A DNA stretch of 64,000 nucleotides from Streptomyces lucensis JCM 4490 (GTDB taxonomy: Bacteria > Actinomycetota > Actinomycetes > Streptomycetales > Streptomycetaceae). Made by a program: the position numbers and the translations under genes. How positions within the stretch are numbered: the first letter of the stretch is position 1; each line of letters starts with the position of its first letter. Positions 34,818-44,141 of this stretch are shown piece after piece. The stretch is taken from positions 62,001 to 126,000 of the forward strand of contig NZ_BMUE01000001.1 in assembly GCF_014650035.1 (NCBI RefSeq), in the 5' to 3' direction. Below the pieces are notes generated by a model. That model was not told the DNA's origin. It searched no databases and saw only the letters and a list, made by a program, of their open reading frames with translations.

Positions 34818-34869
34818 CCCGGCCGGCTCACGGCCCCGAGGCTCGGACGGACCCCCGGTTCGGAACCGG

Positions 34870-36540
34870 TCAGCCCCCGGCCCCGAGCTTCAGCAGCGTC
34901 GCCACGATCGGGCCCGCCGTGTCGCCGCCGTGCCCGCCCGCCTGGACCACACCCGCGGCGGCCAGGTCGCCCCGGTAGGCGGTGAACCAGCCGTTCGGCT
35001 TCTTCTGCCCGTCGACCTCCGCCGAGCCGGTCTTCGCGCCGTAGTCCGGGCCGAGCCCCGCCATCGCCTCGGCGGCCGTGCCGTAGGCGGCCGTGTACCG
35101 CATCAGCTCACGCAGCTGGGACAGCGTCGCACCCGACATGGTGCGCTGCGCCGTGGCCAGGGTGCGGTGGTCGACGGACGGGGACACCAGGTACGGCTGG
35201 TGGAAGGTGCCCGACTTCACCGTCGCCGCCACGGAGGCCATGTTCAGCGGGTTCATGCGCACCCCGCCCTGCCCGATCAGCGAGGCCGCCATCTGCGCCG
35301 CCGACTGCACCGGCACCGAGCCGTCGAACGTGGGCACGCCGATCGCCCAGTTGTTCATGGACAGGCCGAAGACCTGCTGCGCCTGCTTGGTCAGGTCGCC
35401 GTTCTTCAGCTTCTTCGCCTGGCTGATGAAGGCGGTGTTGCAGGAACGGGCGAAGCTCGCCTTGAACGTGCCGCCCTTTATCTGGAAGTCGTCGTCGTTG
35501 TGGAACTTCCAGCCCCCGTAGGTGACCGTCTTGGGGCAGGGGTGCGTCTTGTCCGCCGACGCCAGGCCCTTCTCGATCAGCAGCGACGAGGTGATGACCT
35601 TCATCGTGGAGCCGGGCGCCATGGAGCCCTGGAAGGCGGTGTTGAAGCCGTGGCCGCTGTTGGCGACCGCGAGTATCTCCCCGGTCGACGGCCGCAGGAC
35701 CACCACCGACGCGCGCGCCCGCTTGCCGACCTGCCGCTCGGCCGCCGCCTGCAGCGCGGGGCTGAGCGTCGTGCGCACCGTGCCCGGAGTCCCCTTGCTC
35801 AGCTCCAGGAGCGTCTTGTCGGACAGCTTGGCGGCCTTCGACGCCTTGCCGCGCACCACACGCAACTCCACGCCCGCCTTGCCGCCCGCCTTCTTGCCGT
35901 ACTTCTCGCGCAGGCCGTCCAGCACCGTGCCCAGGGAGCGGTACCTGGCGGCCGTCAGCTCGCCGCCGTCGCGGTCCAGCGCCTTCACCGGCGGGGTGCC
36001 GGACTCGCCGGTGACGAGCGTGTCGCCGTCCTTCAGGTCCGGGTGGACCACGGAGGAGTGCCAGTCGACCAGCGGCTCGCCGTCGCTCTTGCGCCGGACG
36101 ACGGTCAGCGAGCTGCCGTAGGTGAGCGGCTTGCTCTGGCCGCGGTACGACACGGTCGCCTTCACGGAGAACGGCACCTTGGCGCCGGCTGCCGTCCCGG
36201 TGGTGAGCGTGACGCCCTTCAGGTGGGCGTCCTTGGTGTAGCCGGTGAGCAGCGCGCCGGCCGCGGACGGGTCGTCGGTGGCGGCGGCCGCCCGGGAGAC
36301 CTGGCCCTTGCGCCAGGCGGTGAGGAAACGCGCCGAGGCCGTGCGGACCTCGGCCTGGGAGAGGGGCCCGGTCTTCACGGTCCGATGCCCGGACGCGGCC
36401 GAGTTCTCGTCGGCGGCGGCGCCGGAGCCGTACAGCGCGTAGACGCCGATGCCGGCGCCGCCGACGACCGCGGCGATCATCCCGCCCAGGACGACGGGCC
36501 GGGTCCTCCGCCGCTCGGCGACGCGCCTTCTCTTGCCCAC
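34870..36540 (-). CDS. Penicillin-binding protein (transpeptidase) with NTF2-like domain
   Basis: 556 residues. A membrane anchor lies at ~16-37, an NTF2-like MecA_N domain at ~60-150, a dimerisation region follows, and the transpeptidase domain has Ser311-Thr-Met-Lys314, Ser366-Cys-Asn368 and Lys503-Thr-Gly505. It is a class B-like D,D-transpeptidase acting on peptidoglycan outside the membrane. Its genomic partner ssgE and the paralogous PBP next door suggest a role in sporulation wall synthesis. All three penicillin-binding motifs are intact. Confidence 0.9.
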   Translation of the reverse strand: MGKRRRVAERRRTRPVVLGGMIAAVVGGAGIGVYALYGSGAAADENSAASGHRTVKTGPLSQAEVRTASARFLTAWRKGQVSRAAAATDDPSAAGALLTGYTKDAHLKGVTLTTGTAAGAKVPFSVKATVSYRGQSKPLTYGSSLTVVRRKSDGEPLVDWHSSVVHPDLKDGDTLVTGESGTPPVKALDRDGGELTAARYRSLGTVLDGLREKYGKKAGGKAGVELRVVRGKASKAAKLSDKTLLELSKGTPGTVRTTLSPALQAAAERQVGKRARASVVVLRPSTGEILAVANSGHGFNTAFQGSMAPGSTMKVITSSLLIEKGLASADKTHPCPKTVTYGGWKFHNDDDFQIKGGTFKASFARSCNTAFISQAKKLKNGDLTKQAQQVFGLSMNNWAIGVPTFDGSVPVQSAAQMAASLIGQGGVRMNPLNMASVAATVKSGTFHQPYLVSPSVDHRTLATAQRTMSGATLSQLRELMRYTAAYGTAAEAMAGLGPDYGAKTGSAEVDGQKKPNGWFTAYRGDLAAAGVVQAGGHGGDTAGPIVATLLKLGAGG

Positions 36541-36637
36541 AGCCTCAGTTCCTCCGCACCTTCCCCAGGGTCCCCGCAGCCCTCACATTCCCCGACGACG
36601 CCCCAACACTGTAAGGTCCCCGCCTCCGCGGGTGATC

Positions 36638-37987
36638 TCAGCCCGCGTTCCGTAGCACGGTTGCGACAATCGGACCGGCCGCGTCGATGCCGTGACCGCC
36701 GTCCTGGACCATCGCGGCCGCCGCCGTGTCGTCGCGGTAGCCGGTGAACCAGCTGTCGGACCTCGCCTCCCCGTCGACCTCCGCGGAGCCGGTCTTCGCG
36801 CCGATGTCCCCGCGCAGGCCGGCCATCACGCCGGCCGCGGTGCCGCTGCGGGCGGTGCGGTTCATCATGCCGCGCAGCTGCGCGACCGTGCCCGCCGGCA
36901 GCCCGCGCGCGCGGGCGGGTTCGCGGTGGTCCAGGGCGAGCGGCACGAGCACCGGCTGACGGAAGGTGCCGGTCATCGCGGTCGCCGTCACGGAGGCCAT
37001 GTTCAGGGGGCTCATCTGGACCTTGCCCTGGCCGATGAGGGCGGCCGCCTTGTCGGAGCCGTCGGCGACGGGCACCCGGCCGTCGAAGGAGGGCACACCG
37101 ATCTGCCAGTTGTTCCGTCCTAGCCCGAACCGGTCCTGGGCCTCCTTGGTGAGGGTGTCCGGCTTCACCTCGTCGGCGAACTTCACGAAGGCCGTGTTGC
37201 AGGAGCGGGCGAAGCTGTCGGAGAGGGTGGCGTGCTCGTCCGGCTCCAGGTCCTTGAGGTTGTGGAACGTCTGGCTCAGGGAGACGGCGGACGGCGGGCA
37301 GGGAGCCGCGCCGTTCGCGGTGGTCAGGCCGTTGTCGATGAGGGTCGCCGCGCTGACGATCTTCATCGTGGAGCCGGGTGCGCGCTCGCCGTTCAGGGCC
37401 GCGTCGAAGCCGTCGGAACGGTGGTTGGCGACGGCCAGGATCTCGCCGGTGCTCGGCCTGACGGCCACGACGGAGGCGTCGGTGTACTTGCGCACGGCCG
37501 CCTCGGCCGCCGCCTGCGCCCTCGCGCTGAACGTCGTACGGAGCCTGCCCGGCCTGCCCTCGGCGAGGGTGAGCAGGGGGGTGTCGGCCCGTCCGGTGCC
37601 GTCCGCGTTCGCGTCCGCGTGGTGGACGGCCAGCTCCACGCCGCCCTTGCCGCCCGCCTGGTCGCCGTACCGCCGGCGCAGCTCGTCCAGGACCGGGCCG
37701 AGGGAGGGGTACTCCTCCTTCGTCAGCACGTGGCCGTCGCGGTCCAGGGCCTTGATCGGCGGAGCCGCGGAGGCGCCGGTGACGAGTGTGTCCCCCTTGC
37801 CCAGCCGCGGATGGACGACGGACGGCTGCCAGTCCACCAGCGGGCGGTGCGAGGTCTCGCCGCGCACGACGGTCAGGCTGCCCTTGTAGCCGCCCCTGGC
37901 CCACTCGATCCGGTCGTGATAGATGGCGACGTCGGCGTTCTTGCCTTCGATGTGACTCTTGAAGGTCATCAGCGCTCTGCTGGACAT
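36638..37987 (-). CDS. Penicillin-binding protein paralogue with replaced, anchorless N-terminus
   Basis: 449 residues. Residues 34-449 align along their length with residues 140-556 of the neighbouring PBP and keep Ser206-x-x-Lys209, Ser262-x-Asn264 and Lys398-Thr-Gly400. The first ~32 residues (MSSRALMTFKSHIEGKNADV ...) have no counterpart in the PBP: no membrane anchor and no NTF2-like domain. They look like the start of an unrelated small cytoplasmic protein. The ribosome binding site AGGAG is well placed 8 nt before the ATG at 37987. This looks like an in-frame deletion fusion of two adjacent genes near 37890; the product could not be exported normally and may be non-functional. Confidence 0.8.
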   Translation of the reverse strand: MSSRALMTFKSHIEGKNADVAIYHDRIEWARGGYKGSLTVVRGETSHRPLVDWQPSVVHPRLGKGDTLVTGASAAPPIKALDRDGHVLTKEEYPSLGPVLDELRRRYGDQAGGKGGVELAVHHADANADGTGRADTPLLTLAEGRPGRLRTTFSARAQAAAEAAVRKYTDASVVAVRPSTGEILAVANHRSDGFDAALNGERAPGSTMKIVSAATLIDNGLTTANGAAPCPPSAVSLSQTFHNLKDLEPDEHATLSDSFARSCNTAFVKFADEVKPDTLTKEAQDRFGLGRNNWQIGVPSFDGRVPVADGSDKAAALIGQGKVQMSPLNMASVTATAMTGTFRQPVLVPLALDHREPARARGLPAGTVAQLRGMMNRTARSGTAAGVMAGLRGDIGAKTGSAEVDGEARSDSWFTGYRDDTAAAAMVQDGGHGIDAAGPIVATVLRNAG

Positions 37988-38143
37988 AGAGGTGCTCCTG
38001 GGTTCAGTGCGGCGTGGTACATGCCGTGCACAACTAGACGCGCGCCAGTAGGTGAAGGTTGTACAAACACCTGCGGCCTCCGACGGCCGGCAACGGCGAC
38101 GGGGGTGCGGCGTTCCGCCGCGCCCCGCAGTACGTCTGTCCAG

Positions 38144-39901
38144 CTAGACCCAGGTGTCCAGCCACATCCGTGACCGCCACTGGTCGATCGGGATGGCCTG
38201 GCCCGTGTACAGGGGCCAGAAGTAGATGAAGTTCCACGCGATCAGCAGGACCAGGACGCCCGCCGTCGAGGCGCCGATCACCCGGCGGGTGTCGGTGGAG
38301 CGGGGTGGGCCGATGATCGCGCCGATCATCATGGCCACCGCCAGGCACAGGAACGGCAGGAAGACGACCGCGTAGAAGAGGAAGATCGTGCGCTCCTGGT
38401 AGTGGAACCAGGGGAGGTAACCGGCCGCGATTCCGCAGGCGATCGCGCCGGCCCGCCAGTCGCGGCGGAACGCCCAGCGCCACAGCACGTACAGGAGCGC
38501 GAAGCAGGCCGCCCACCACAGCAGCGGGGTGCCGATCGCGAGGACCTCGCGGGCGCACTTCTCCCCGGCGTCCGAGGGGCAGCCGTCGACGCCGGGGGAG
38601 GGGGACTCGTAGAAGTACGACACCGGGCGGCCCAGCACGATCCAGCTCCACGGGTTGGACTGGTACGTGTGCGGTGACGACAGGTGGACGTGGAAGTTGT
38701 AGACCTCGTGCTCGTAGTGCCACAGGCTGCGCAGCCAGTCCGGCAGGAAGGTCCAGTTACCGCCCTTGCCGTCGGTGGCCGCCCAGTTGCGGTAGTAGCC
38801 GCCGCTGCCGTCGGCCGGGGAGAGGATCCAGCCGGTCCAGGAGGCCAGGTAGACGACGAGCGCCACCGGGACCGTCGCCAGGAAGGCGAATCCGGTGTCG
38901 TACTTCAGCACCGCTAGGTAGGGGTGGCGGGCGCCGGCCACCTTGCGGGCGCCGACATCCCACAGCACCGCCATCACGCAGAACGCGGCCAGGACGTACA
39001 GGCCGTTCCACTTGGTGCCGATGGCCAGGCCCAGCATCACCCCGGCCGCCCAGCGCCAGGGGCGCAGGCCGAAGCGGAAGGTGTCGGCGGTGTCCGCGTC
39101 CGGGCGCACCCGGCCGTCGGGGCCGGCCGGCAGCGCGGCGGCCAGTTTCTCCCGCGCCCGGTCCCGGTCGACGATCAGGCAGCCGAACGCGGACAGCACG
39201 AAGAACATCAGCACGCCGTCGAGCAGCGACGTCCGGCTCATCACGAAGTGCAGGCCGTCCACCGCCATCAGCGCGCCCGCCAGACAGCCGAGGAACGTCG
39301 AGCGGAACATCCGGCGCCCGATCCGGCACAGCATCAGCACGCTCAGCGTCCCCAGCAGCGCCGTCATGAACCGCCAGCCGAACGGGTCGAACCCGAAGAC
39401 CAGCTCACCGAGGCCGATGACGTACTTGCCCACCGGCGGGTGCACGACGTACGCCGGGTCCGTCGGGACCGCCAGGTGGCCGTGTGTCTGCAGGACGAGC
39501 TCGTTGGCGTTCTTGCCGTACTTGTCCCAGTTCACCTCGAAGCCGTGGTGGACGAGCGCCCAGGCGTCCTTGGCGTAGTACGTCTCGTCGAATATCACCG
39601 CGCGCGGGCTGCCCAGGTTCCAGAACCGCGTCAGGCCGGCCAGCAGCGTCACCAGCAGCGGGCCGCCCCAGCCCGACCAGCGGGCGATCCGCCCCGCGAG
39701 CACCGGCGGGACGCCCAGCGCCTGCCACAGGCGCGGGCTCGGCTCGGCGTACGGGGGAACCAGCCGGTCGCGTACGTCGCCCTCCGGCACGTCCTTCGCC
39801 GGTGCGTATCCGAATCGCCGCAGCCGCTGCTGCCACGACGGCCGCTGGTCGTGCGGCGTCTGGCCCTGCCGGAGGTCCATGGAGGACGCGGTACTGGTCA
39901 C
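38144..39901 (-). CDS. pmt: Protein O-mannosyltransferase
   Basis: 585 residues, PMT (GT39) family with about eleven membrane segments. FDETYYAKDAW after TM1 contains the acidic pair required for catalysis, and FLPDWLRSLWHYEHEVYNFH, together with SNPWSWIVLGRPVSYFYE, is the conserved family core. It transfers mannose from polyprenyl-phosphate-mannose to secreted proteins. In S. coelicolor Pmt affects phage phiC31 receptor formation and antibiotic sensitivity. The GTG at 39901 follows a TACGAT box by 6 nt, so the mRNA is probably leaderless. It is divergent from rsmI. Confidence 0.9.
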   Translation of the reverse strand: MTSTASSMDLRQGQTPHDQRPSWQQRLRRFGYAPAKDVPEGDVRDRLVPPYAEPSPRLWQALGVPPVLAGRIARWSGWGGPLLVTLLAGLTRFWNLGSPRAVIFDETYYAKDAWALVHHGFEVNWDKYGKNANELVLQTHGHLAVPTDPAYVVHPPVGKYVIGLGELVFGFDPFGWRFMTALLGTLSVLMLCRIGRRMFRSTFLGCLAGALMAVDGLHFVMSRTSLLDGVLMFFVLSAFGCLIVDRDRAREKLAAALPAGPDGRVRPDADTADTFRFGLRPWRWAAGVMLGLAIGTKWNGLYVLAAFCVMAVLWDVGARKVAGARHPYLAVLKYDTGFAFLATVPVALVVYLASWTGWILSPADGSGGYYRNWAATDGKGGNWTFLPDWLRSLWHYEHEVYNFHVHLSSPHTYQSNPWSWIVLGRPVSYFYESPSPGVDGCPSDAGEKCAREVLAIGTPLLWWAACFALLYVLWRWAFRRDWRAGAIACGIAAGYLPWFHYQERTIFLFYAVVFLPFLCLAVAMMIGAIIGPPRSTDTRRVIGASTAGVLVLLIAWNFIYFWPLYTGQAIPIDQWRSRMWLDTWV

Positions 39902-39907
39902 CGCGCC

Positions 39908-39913
39908 ATCGTA
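39908..39913 (-). promoter_or_regulatory. -10 hexamer of leaderless pmt
   Basis: TACGAT on the minus strand, 6 nt from the GTG at 39901. Confidence 0.5.
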
Positions 39914-40006
39914 GGGAACCGTTCTGTGCGAGTCCCGTGCAAGTGCGGTACCGGCGGGGAAGCGGTCGCTTTCCCGCGGCCCCCGGGGCCCTGGGAGGAT
40001 GGGGGC

Positions 40007-40855
40007 GTGACTGGAACCCTTGTCCTCGCAGGCACCCCCATCGGCGACATCGCGGACGCCCCTCCCCGGCTGGCCGAGGAGCTCGCCGGCGCCGACGTGA
40101 TCGCCGCCGAGGACACCCGGCGGCTGCGCCGGCTCACCCAGGCGCTGGGCGTGACGCCCAAGGGGCGCGTGGTGTCCTACTTCGAGGGCAACGAGTCCGC
40201 CCGCACGCCGGAACTGGTCGAGGAACTGCTCGGCGGCGCGCGCGTGCTGCTGGTGACCGACGCCGGGATGCCGTCCGTCTCCGACCCGGGTTACCGGCTG
40301 GTCGCCGCGGCCGTGGCGAAGGACGTCCGGGTCACCGCCGTGCCGGGGCCGTCCGCCGTGCTCACCGCGCTCGCCCTGTCCGGGCTGCCCGTCGACCGGT
40401 TCTGCTTCGAGGGCTTCCTGCCGCGCAAGGCGGGCGAGCGGCTGTCCCGGCTGCGGGAGGTCGCGGACGAGCGGCGCACGCTCGTCTACTTCGAGGCCCC
40501 GCACCGCCTCGACGACACCCTCGCCGCCATGGCCGAGGTCTTCGGGACCGAGCGGCGGGCCGCGGTCTGCCGCGAGCTGACCAAGACGTACGAGGAGGTG
40601 CGGCGCGGCCCGCTGGCCGAGCTGGCGCGGTGGGCGGCGGAGGGCGTCCGCGGCGAGATCACCGTCGTGGTCGAGGGCGCCCCCGAGACCGGGCCCGAGG
40701 AACTCGACGCCGGGGAGCTGGTCCGCCGGGTGCGGGTGCGCGAGGAGGCCGGCGAGCGCCGCAAGGAGGCCATCGCGGCGGTCGCGGTGGAGGCGGGGCT
40801 GCCCAAGCGGGTCGTCTTCGACGCCGTCGTCGCGGCGAAACGCGCCGGTGAGTGA
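40007..40855 (+). CDS. rsmI: 16S rRNA (cytidine-1402) 2'-O-methyltransferase
   Basis: 282 residues. It shows LAGTPIGDIADAPPRLAEEL at the N-terminus, AAEDTRRLRRLTQALG, LVTDAGMPSVSDPGYRLV and CFEGFLPRKAGER, all diagnostic of the RsmI tetrapyrrole-methylase fold. It uses S-adenosylmethionine to methylate the ribose of C1402 in the decoding centre. The GTG at 40007 has GGGAGG 8 nt upstream; GAGGAT 6 nt upstream could also act as a -10. It is divergent from pmt. Confidence 0.93.
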   Translation: MTGTLVLAGTPIGDIADAPPRLAEELAGADVIAAEDTRRLRRLTQALGVTPKGRVVSYFEGNESARTPELVEELLGGARVLLVTDAGMPSVSDPGYRLVAAAVAKDVRVTAVPGPSAVLTALALSGLPVDRFCFEGFLPRKAGERLSRLREVADERRTLVYFEAPHRLDDTLAAMAEVFGTERRAAVCRELTKTYEEVRRGPLAELARWAAEGVRGEITVVVEGAPETGPEELDAGELVRRVRVREEAGERRKEAIAAVAVEAGLPKRVVFDAVVAAKRAGE

Positions 40856-40983
40856 GCGGCGTGTACGCCCTCTGAGCAGGGGTGTTCTCGGCTGAGCGCG
40901 CGCCCCATGAGGGGGCAAAGCGCTGTCGCCGAAGGCAAAGCCGAGCGGGCGCGAGAGGGCGGTTTCTGCAAGGAACGTCCAAA

Positions 40984-41032
40984 ACGCCTCCAACACTCGA
41001 CAGGTCGGCTGCGTATCCGCCGGTGGAGGCGT
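40984..41032 (+). other. Inverted repeat in leader of zinc-ribbon gene
   Basis: ACGCCTCCA at 40984-40992 and TGGAGGCGT at 41024-41032, loop 31 nt, in the 223-bp space between rsmI and the zinc-ribbon gene. It could be an RNA hairpin in the leader. No known riboswitch was recognised. Confidence 0.3.
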
Positions 41033-41078
41033 CCACTGGTCGAAGGGACACACCCCTCCCTCGACAAGAGGAGCCGGC

Positions 41079-41483
41079 ATGAGTGAGACCACCGGGCAGA
41101 CCGGTCCGCGCGCCACCGCCACAGCCGTCGTTCACGAGTCGTATGCGTTCGCCTGCATGCGATGCGGGCACGGCTGGGAACAGTCGTACGAGATAGAGCA
41201 CCACACGGACGCCGACGGACAGCAGTTCGTGCGGTACGTGGCCGACGGCCTCGTCGTCCCGTCGCCGCTGAGCCGGCCCAGCTGCCAGAACTGCGACGGC
41301 CACCTCGTGCGGATCATGCGCGCGGGGCAGGTCTCGTCGGTGCTCGGCGCGGCGCACGGCAACCGCCACCGGGTGCCGCAGGCGGGCCCCGTCGAGGTGC
41401 CGGACGGGACCGCGCACCCCGGCGAGCCGCACCGCTGGCACCTGTCCGATCTCCTCCACCCCTTCCAGCGCAGGGTGGGCTGA
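41079..41483 (+). CDS. Zinc-ribbon protein of unknown function
   Basis: 134 residues. Two CxxC pairs, FACMRCGHGW (about 25-33) and PSCQNCDGHLV (about 68-78), flank a short beta stretch, as in a rubredoxin-like zinc ribbon. The C-terminal third is His/Pro-rich. The gene has a good GAGGAG ribosome binding site. I do not know its function; nucleic-acid or metal binding is plausible. Confidence 0.7.
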   Translation: MSETTGQTGPRATATAVVHESYAFACMRCGHGWEQSYEIEHHTDADGQQFVRYVADGLVVPSPLSRPSCQNCDGHLVRIMRAGQVSSVLGAAHGNRHRVPQAGPVEVPDGTAHPGEPHRWHLSDLLHPFQRRVG

Positions 41484-41539
41484 GCCCGGGCGGGACCGGC
41501 CCGACCGCATCGCCGGCCGTCGAGGGCATGCCCCTTTCG

Positions 41540-41545
41540 TAGGAT
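41540..41545 (+). promoter_or_regulatory. -10 hexamer of leaderless tatD gene
   Basis: TAGGAT, 6 nt, then the ATG at 41552; no ribosome binding site between. Confidence 0.5.
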
Positions 41546-41551
41546 CGGGAC

Positions 41552-42454
41552 ATGCCTTCGAACGCCGGCCACAGCTCCAAGGGCGACAAGAACGCGGCGC
41601 CGCCGCTCCCGGCACCCCTGCAGGTGCCCGTCGCCGACTCCCACACCCACCTCGACATGCAGTCCGGCACGGTCGGGGAAGGTCTCGAGAAGGCCGCGTC
41701 GGTCGGGGTGACGACGGTCGTCCAGGTCGGCTGCGACATCAAGGGTTCGCGCTGGGCCGCGGAGACCGCCGCGGCGTACGACAACGTCCACGCCACCGTG
41801 GCCCTGCACCCCAACGAGGCCCCGCGCATCGTCCACGGCGACCCCGACGGCTGGTCCCGGCAGGGCGCCCGGGCGGCCGGCGGCGACGCGGCCCTGGACG
41901 AGGCCCTGGCCGAGATCGACCGGCTCGCCGCGCTGCCCCAGGTGAAGGGCGTCGGCGAGACCGGCCTTGACCACTTCCGCACCGGCCCCGAGGGCAAGGC
42001 CGCCCAGGAACGCTCCTTCCGCGCCCACATCGAGATCGCCAAGCGCCACGGCAAGGCGCTCGTCATCCACGACCGGGACGCCCACGCCGACGTCCTGCGC
42101 ATCCTGAAGGAGGAGGGCGCCCCCGAGCGCACCGTCTTCCACTGCTACTCCGGTGACGCCGAGATGGCCCAGGTCTGCGCCCGCGAGGGCTACTACATGT
42201 CCTTCGCGGGCAACGTCACCTTCAAGAACGCCCAGAACCTGCGGGACGCGCTCGCCGTCGCCCCGCTGGAACTCGTCCTCGTGGAGACCGACGCACCTTT
42301 CCTCACCCCCGCGCCGTACCGCGGGCGGCCCAACGCGCCGTACCTCGTTCCGGTCACGGTCCGCGCGATGGCGGCCGTGCGGGGCATCGACGAGGACGCG
42401 CTGGCGACGGCCCTGGGCGCCAACACCGCCCGCGCCTTCGGGTACGAGATGTAG
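41552..42454 (+). CDS. tatD: TatD family metal-dependent hydrolase (DNase)
   Basis: 300 residues. The metal ligands are all visible: SHTHLDM (HxH), the Glu of GVGETGLDHF, VIHDRDAH, VFHCYSGD and the Asp of VETDAPFLTP. TatD proteins are 3'-5' exonucleases in DNA repair or degradation. Compared with E. coli TatD it has ~25 extra N-terminal residues (Ser/Lys/Pro-rich). It precedes the rpfB-like gene, an order common in Actinobacteria (tatD-rpfB-ksgA-ispE). Confidence 0.92.
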   Translation: MPSNAGHSSKGDKNAAPPLPAPLQVPVADSHTHLDMQSGTVGEGLEKAASVGVTTVVQVGCDIKGSRWAAETAAAYDNVHATVALHPNEAPRIVHGDPDGWSRQGARAAGGDAALDEALAEIDRLAALPQVKGVGETGLDHFRTGPEGKAAQERSFRAHIEIAKRHGKALVIHDRDAHADVLRILKEEGAPERTVFHCYSGDAEMAQVCAREGYYMSFAGNVTFKNAQNLRDALAVAPLELVLVETDAPFLTPAPYRGRPNAPYLVPVTVRAMAAVRGIDEDALATALGANTARAFGYEM

Positions 42455-42612
42455 ACCACACCGGAACGAGGCGACAGCGCCCGCACGGCTCGGGCGCGCG
42501 TTCGAGCGCCACCCTGCGTAGTCGCGCCGCTTTGGAGAGTAACCGCCACTCCGCTAGGTTCTGGGCCCGATCCGGACCCCTCTGGCCGCGTGGCCCTCTG
42601 GAGCGTGTCGGC

Positions 42613-44022
42613 GTGAGCAAGCCGCAGAACGAGACCTTTGAGGCGACCTTCGAGGCGTACGGCCCCCACGGCACGGCGCCCGGCGGGGGCGACGGCGCGT
42701 GCCCGCCCGCCGAGCCCGGCCTGCACGAGGCCGAGACGGTGCCGGCCGGTGTGGCGTACGCCGACACCTACCGGCCCGCGTACGAGACGCAAGCGCCCGC
42801 GCCGCCGCCGGGGCCGGGAAACACGAGCGTGGACGAGCCGGTGGTACCGCCGAAGCCGGAACCCCCCGCCACCACCTCGGCACGCGGCCGTGGCGCCCGC
42901 CGGCGCAGGCCGCGCCTCCTCGAACGCCCGGAGTCCGCCGTACGCCGTCTGCTGCCGCAGGCGCTGGTCGTCGCCTTCCTGGCCGGCGGCACGACCGCGT
43001 TCGTCGCCACCGACAAGGCGGTCCAGCTGAGCGTCGACGGCAGACCCCGCACCCTGCACACCTTCGCCGACCACGTCGGTGAACTCCTCGCCGAGGAGGG
43101 CGTACGCGTGGGGGCGCACGACATGATCGCGCCCGCCCTCGACACCGCGCTCACCACCGGCGACGCGGTCGCCGTGCGTTACGGACGCCCCGTACGGCTC
43201 ACCCTGGACGGCCGGCGGCGCACGGTGTGGACGACCGCGCACACCGTCGACGGGGCGCTGCGCCAGATGGGCGTGCGCGCGGAGGGCGCCCACCTCTCCG
43301 CCTCGCGTTCCAGAACGATCGGACGCGCCGGACTCACGCTCGACGTCCGCACCGAGCGCGCCGTCACGATCATGGCCGACGGCCGCAGCCGCACCGTGCG
43401 CACCAACGCGGCCACCGCCCGCCAGGCGGTCGAGGAGGCCGGAGTCACCCTGCGCGGCCACGACACCACCTCCGTCCCGCCCGGCAGCTTCCCGCGCGAC
43501 GGACAGACCGTGACCGTGCTGCGGGTCAGCGGCAGCCGGCAGGTCCGGGAGGAGCAGATCCCGTTCCGGACCGAGCGGCGCACGGACCCCACCCTCTTCA
43601 AGGGCACCGAGGTCATCGCCGAACCCGGCCGGCCCGGACTGCGGCGGACCACCTACTACCTGCGCACCGTCAACGGAGTCCGGCAGAGACCGCGCCGGGA
43701 GACGTCCGAAGTGGTGCGCCGGCCGCGCAAGGAGGTGGTGCGGGTGGGCAGCAGGCCGCTGCCCCCCTCGCTGCGGGACGTCGACCACCTCAACTGGCGG
43801 GCGCTCGCCGCCTGCGAGTCCGGCGGCCGCCCGCACGCGGTCGACTCCTCGGGGACGTACGGCGGGCTCTACCAGTTCGACACCCGCACCTGGCACAGCC
43901 TGGGCGGCAGCGGACGCCCGCAGGACGCCCCGGCGGACGAGCAGACCTACCGCGCGAAGCAGCTGTACCTGCGCCGGGGGACCGGACCCTGGCCGCACTG
44001 CGGGGGGCGCCTGCACCGTTAG
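42613..44022 (+). CDS. rpfB: Resuscitation-promoting factor (RpfB-like)
   Basis: 469 residues. A Pro-rich cytoplasmic stretch leads to a membrane anchor at ~116-132, three DUF348 repeats (~137-330, each with VRL/VQL...DGR...T pattern), a G5 domain (~350-395), and a C-terminal Rpf lysozyme-like domain with catalytic Glu in LAACESGG and paired Cys near PWPHCG. It cleaves peptidoglycan and supports spore germination. The GTG at 42613 has GGAG 10 nt upstream. It sits in tatD-rpfB-ksgA-ispE as in mycobacteria. Confidence 0.9.
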   Translation: MSKPQNETFEATFEAYGPHGTAPGGGDGACPPAEPGLHEAETVPAGVAYADTYRPAYETQAPAPPPGPGNTSVDEPVVPPKPEPPATTSARGRGARRRRPRLLERPESAVRRLLPQALVVAFLAGGTTAFVATDKAVQLSVDGRPRTLHTFADHVGELLAEEGVRVGAHDMIAPALDTALTTGDAVAVRYGRPVRLTLDGRRRTVWTTAHTVDGALRQMGVRAEGAHLSASRSRTIGRAGLTLDVRTERAVTIMADGRSRTVRTNAATARQAVEEAGVTLRGHDTTSVPPGSFPRDGQTVTVLRVSGSRQVREEQIPFRTERRTDPTLFKGTEVIAEPGRPGLRRTTYYLRTVNGVRQRPRRETSEVVRRPRKEVVRVGSRPLPPSLRDVDHLNWRALAACESGGRPHAVDSSGTYGGLYQFDTRTWHSLGGSGRPQDAPADEQTYRAKQLYLRRGTGPWPHCGGRLHR

Positions 44023-44049
44023 TCCCGAGTGGCCGGTCGCGTAGTCACG

Positions 44050-44080
44050 GGTGGCCGGTCGCGCGGTTCCCCGCGCTTCT
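44050..44080 (+). repeat. REP-like repeat copy
   Basis: GTGGCCGGTCGCGCGGTTCC then CCGCGC, related to the pair at 19403-19484. Immediately before it (44032-44041) GTGGCCGGTCGCG occurs in a partial tandem copy. Confidence 0.6.
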
Positions 44081-44129
44081 CGGGTGCTGCCGCGCAGGGC
44101 ACCTGGCAGACCCCGCATCCGCACCCCCG

Positions 44130-44135
44130 TACCCT
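44130..44135 (+). promoter_or_regulatory. -10 hexamer of leaderless ksgA
   Basis: TACCCT, 6 nt, then the GTG at 44142. Confidence 0.5.
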
Positions 44136-44141
44136 TGTCCC

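Noticed and set aside
34818..34869. Hairpin between ssgE and the first PBP gene
   Set aside because: CCGGTT/AACCGG-type pairing is short and imperfect; not strong enough to call a terminator.
41132..42142. Minus-strand open frame opposite tatD
   Set aside because: No recognisable motif, and the plus strand has all TatD metal ligands.
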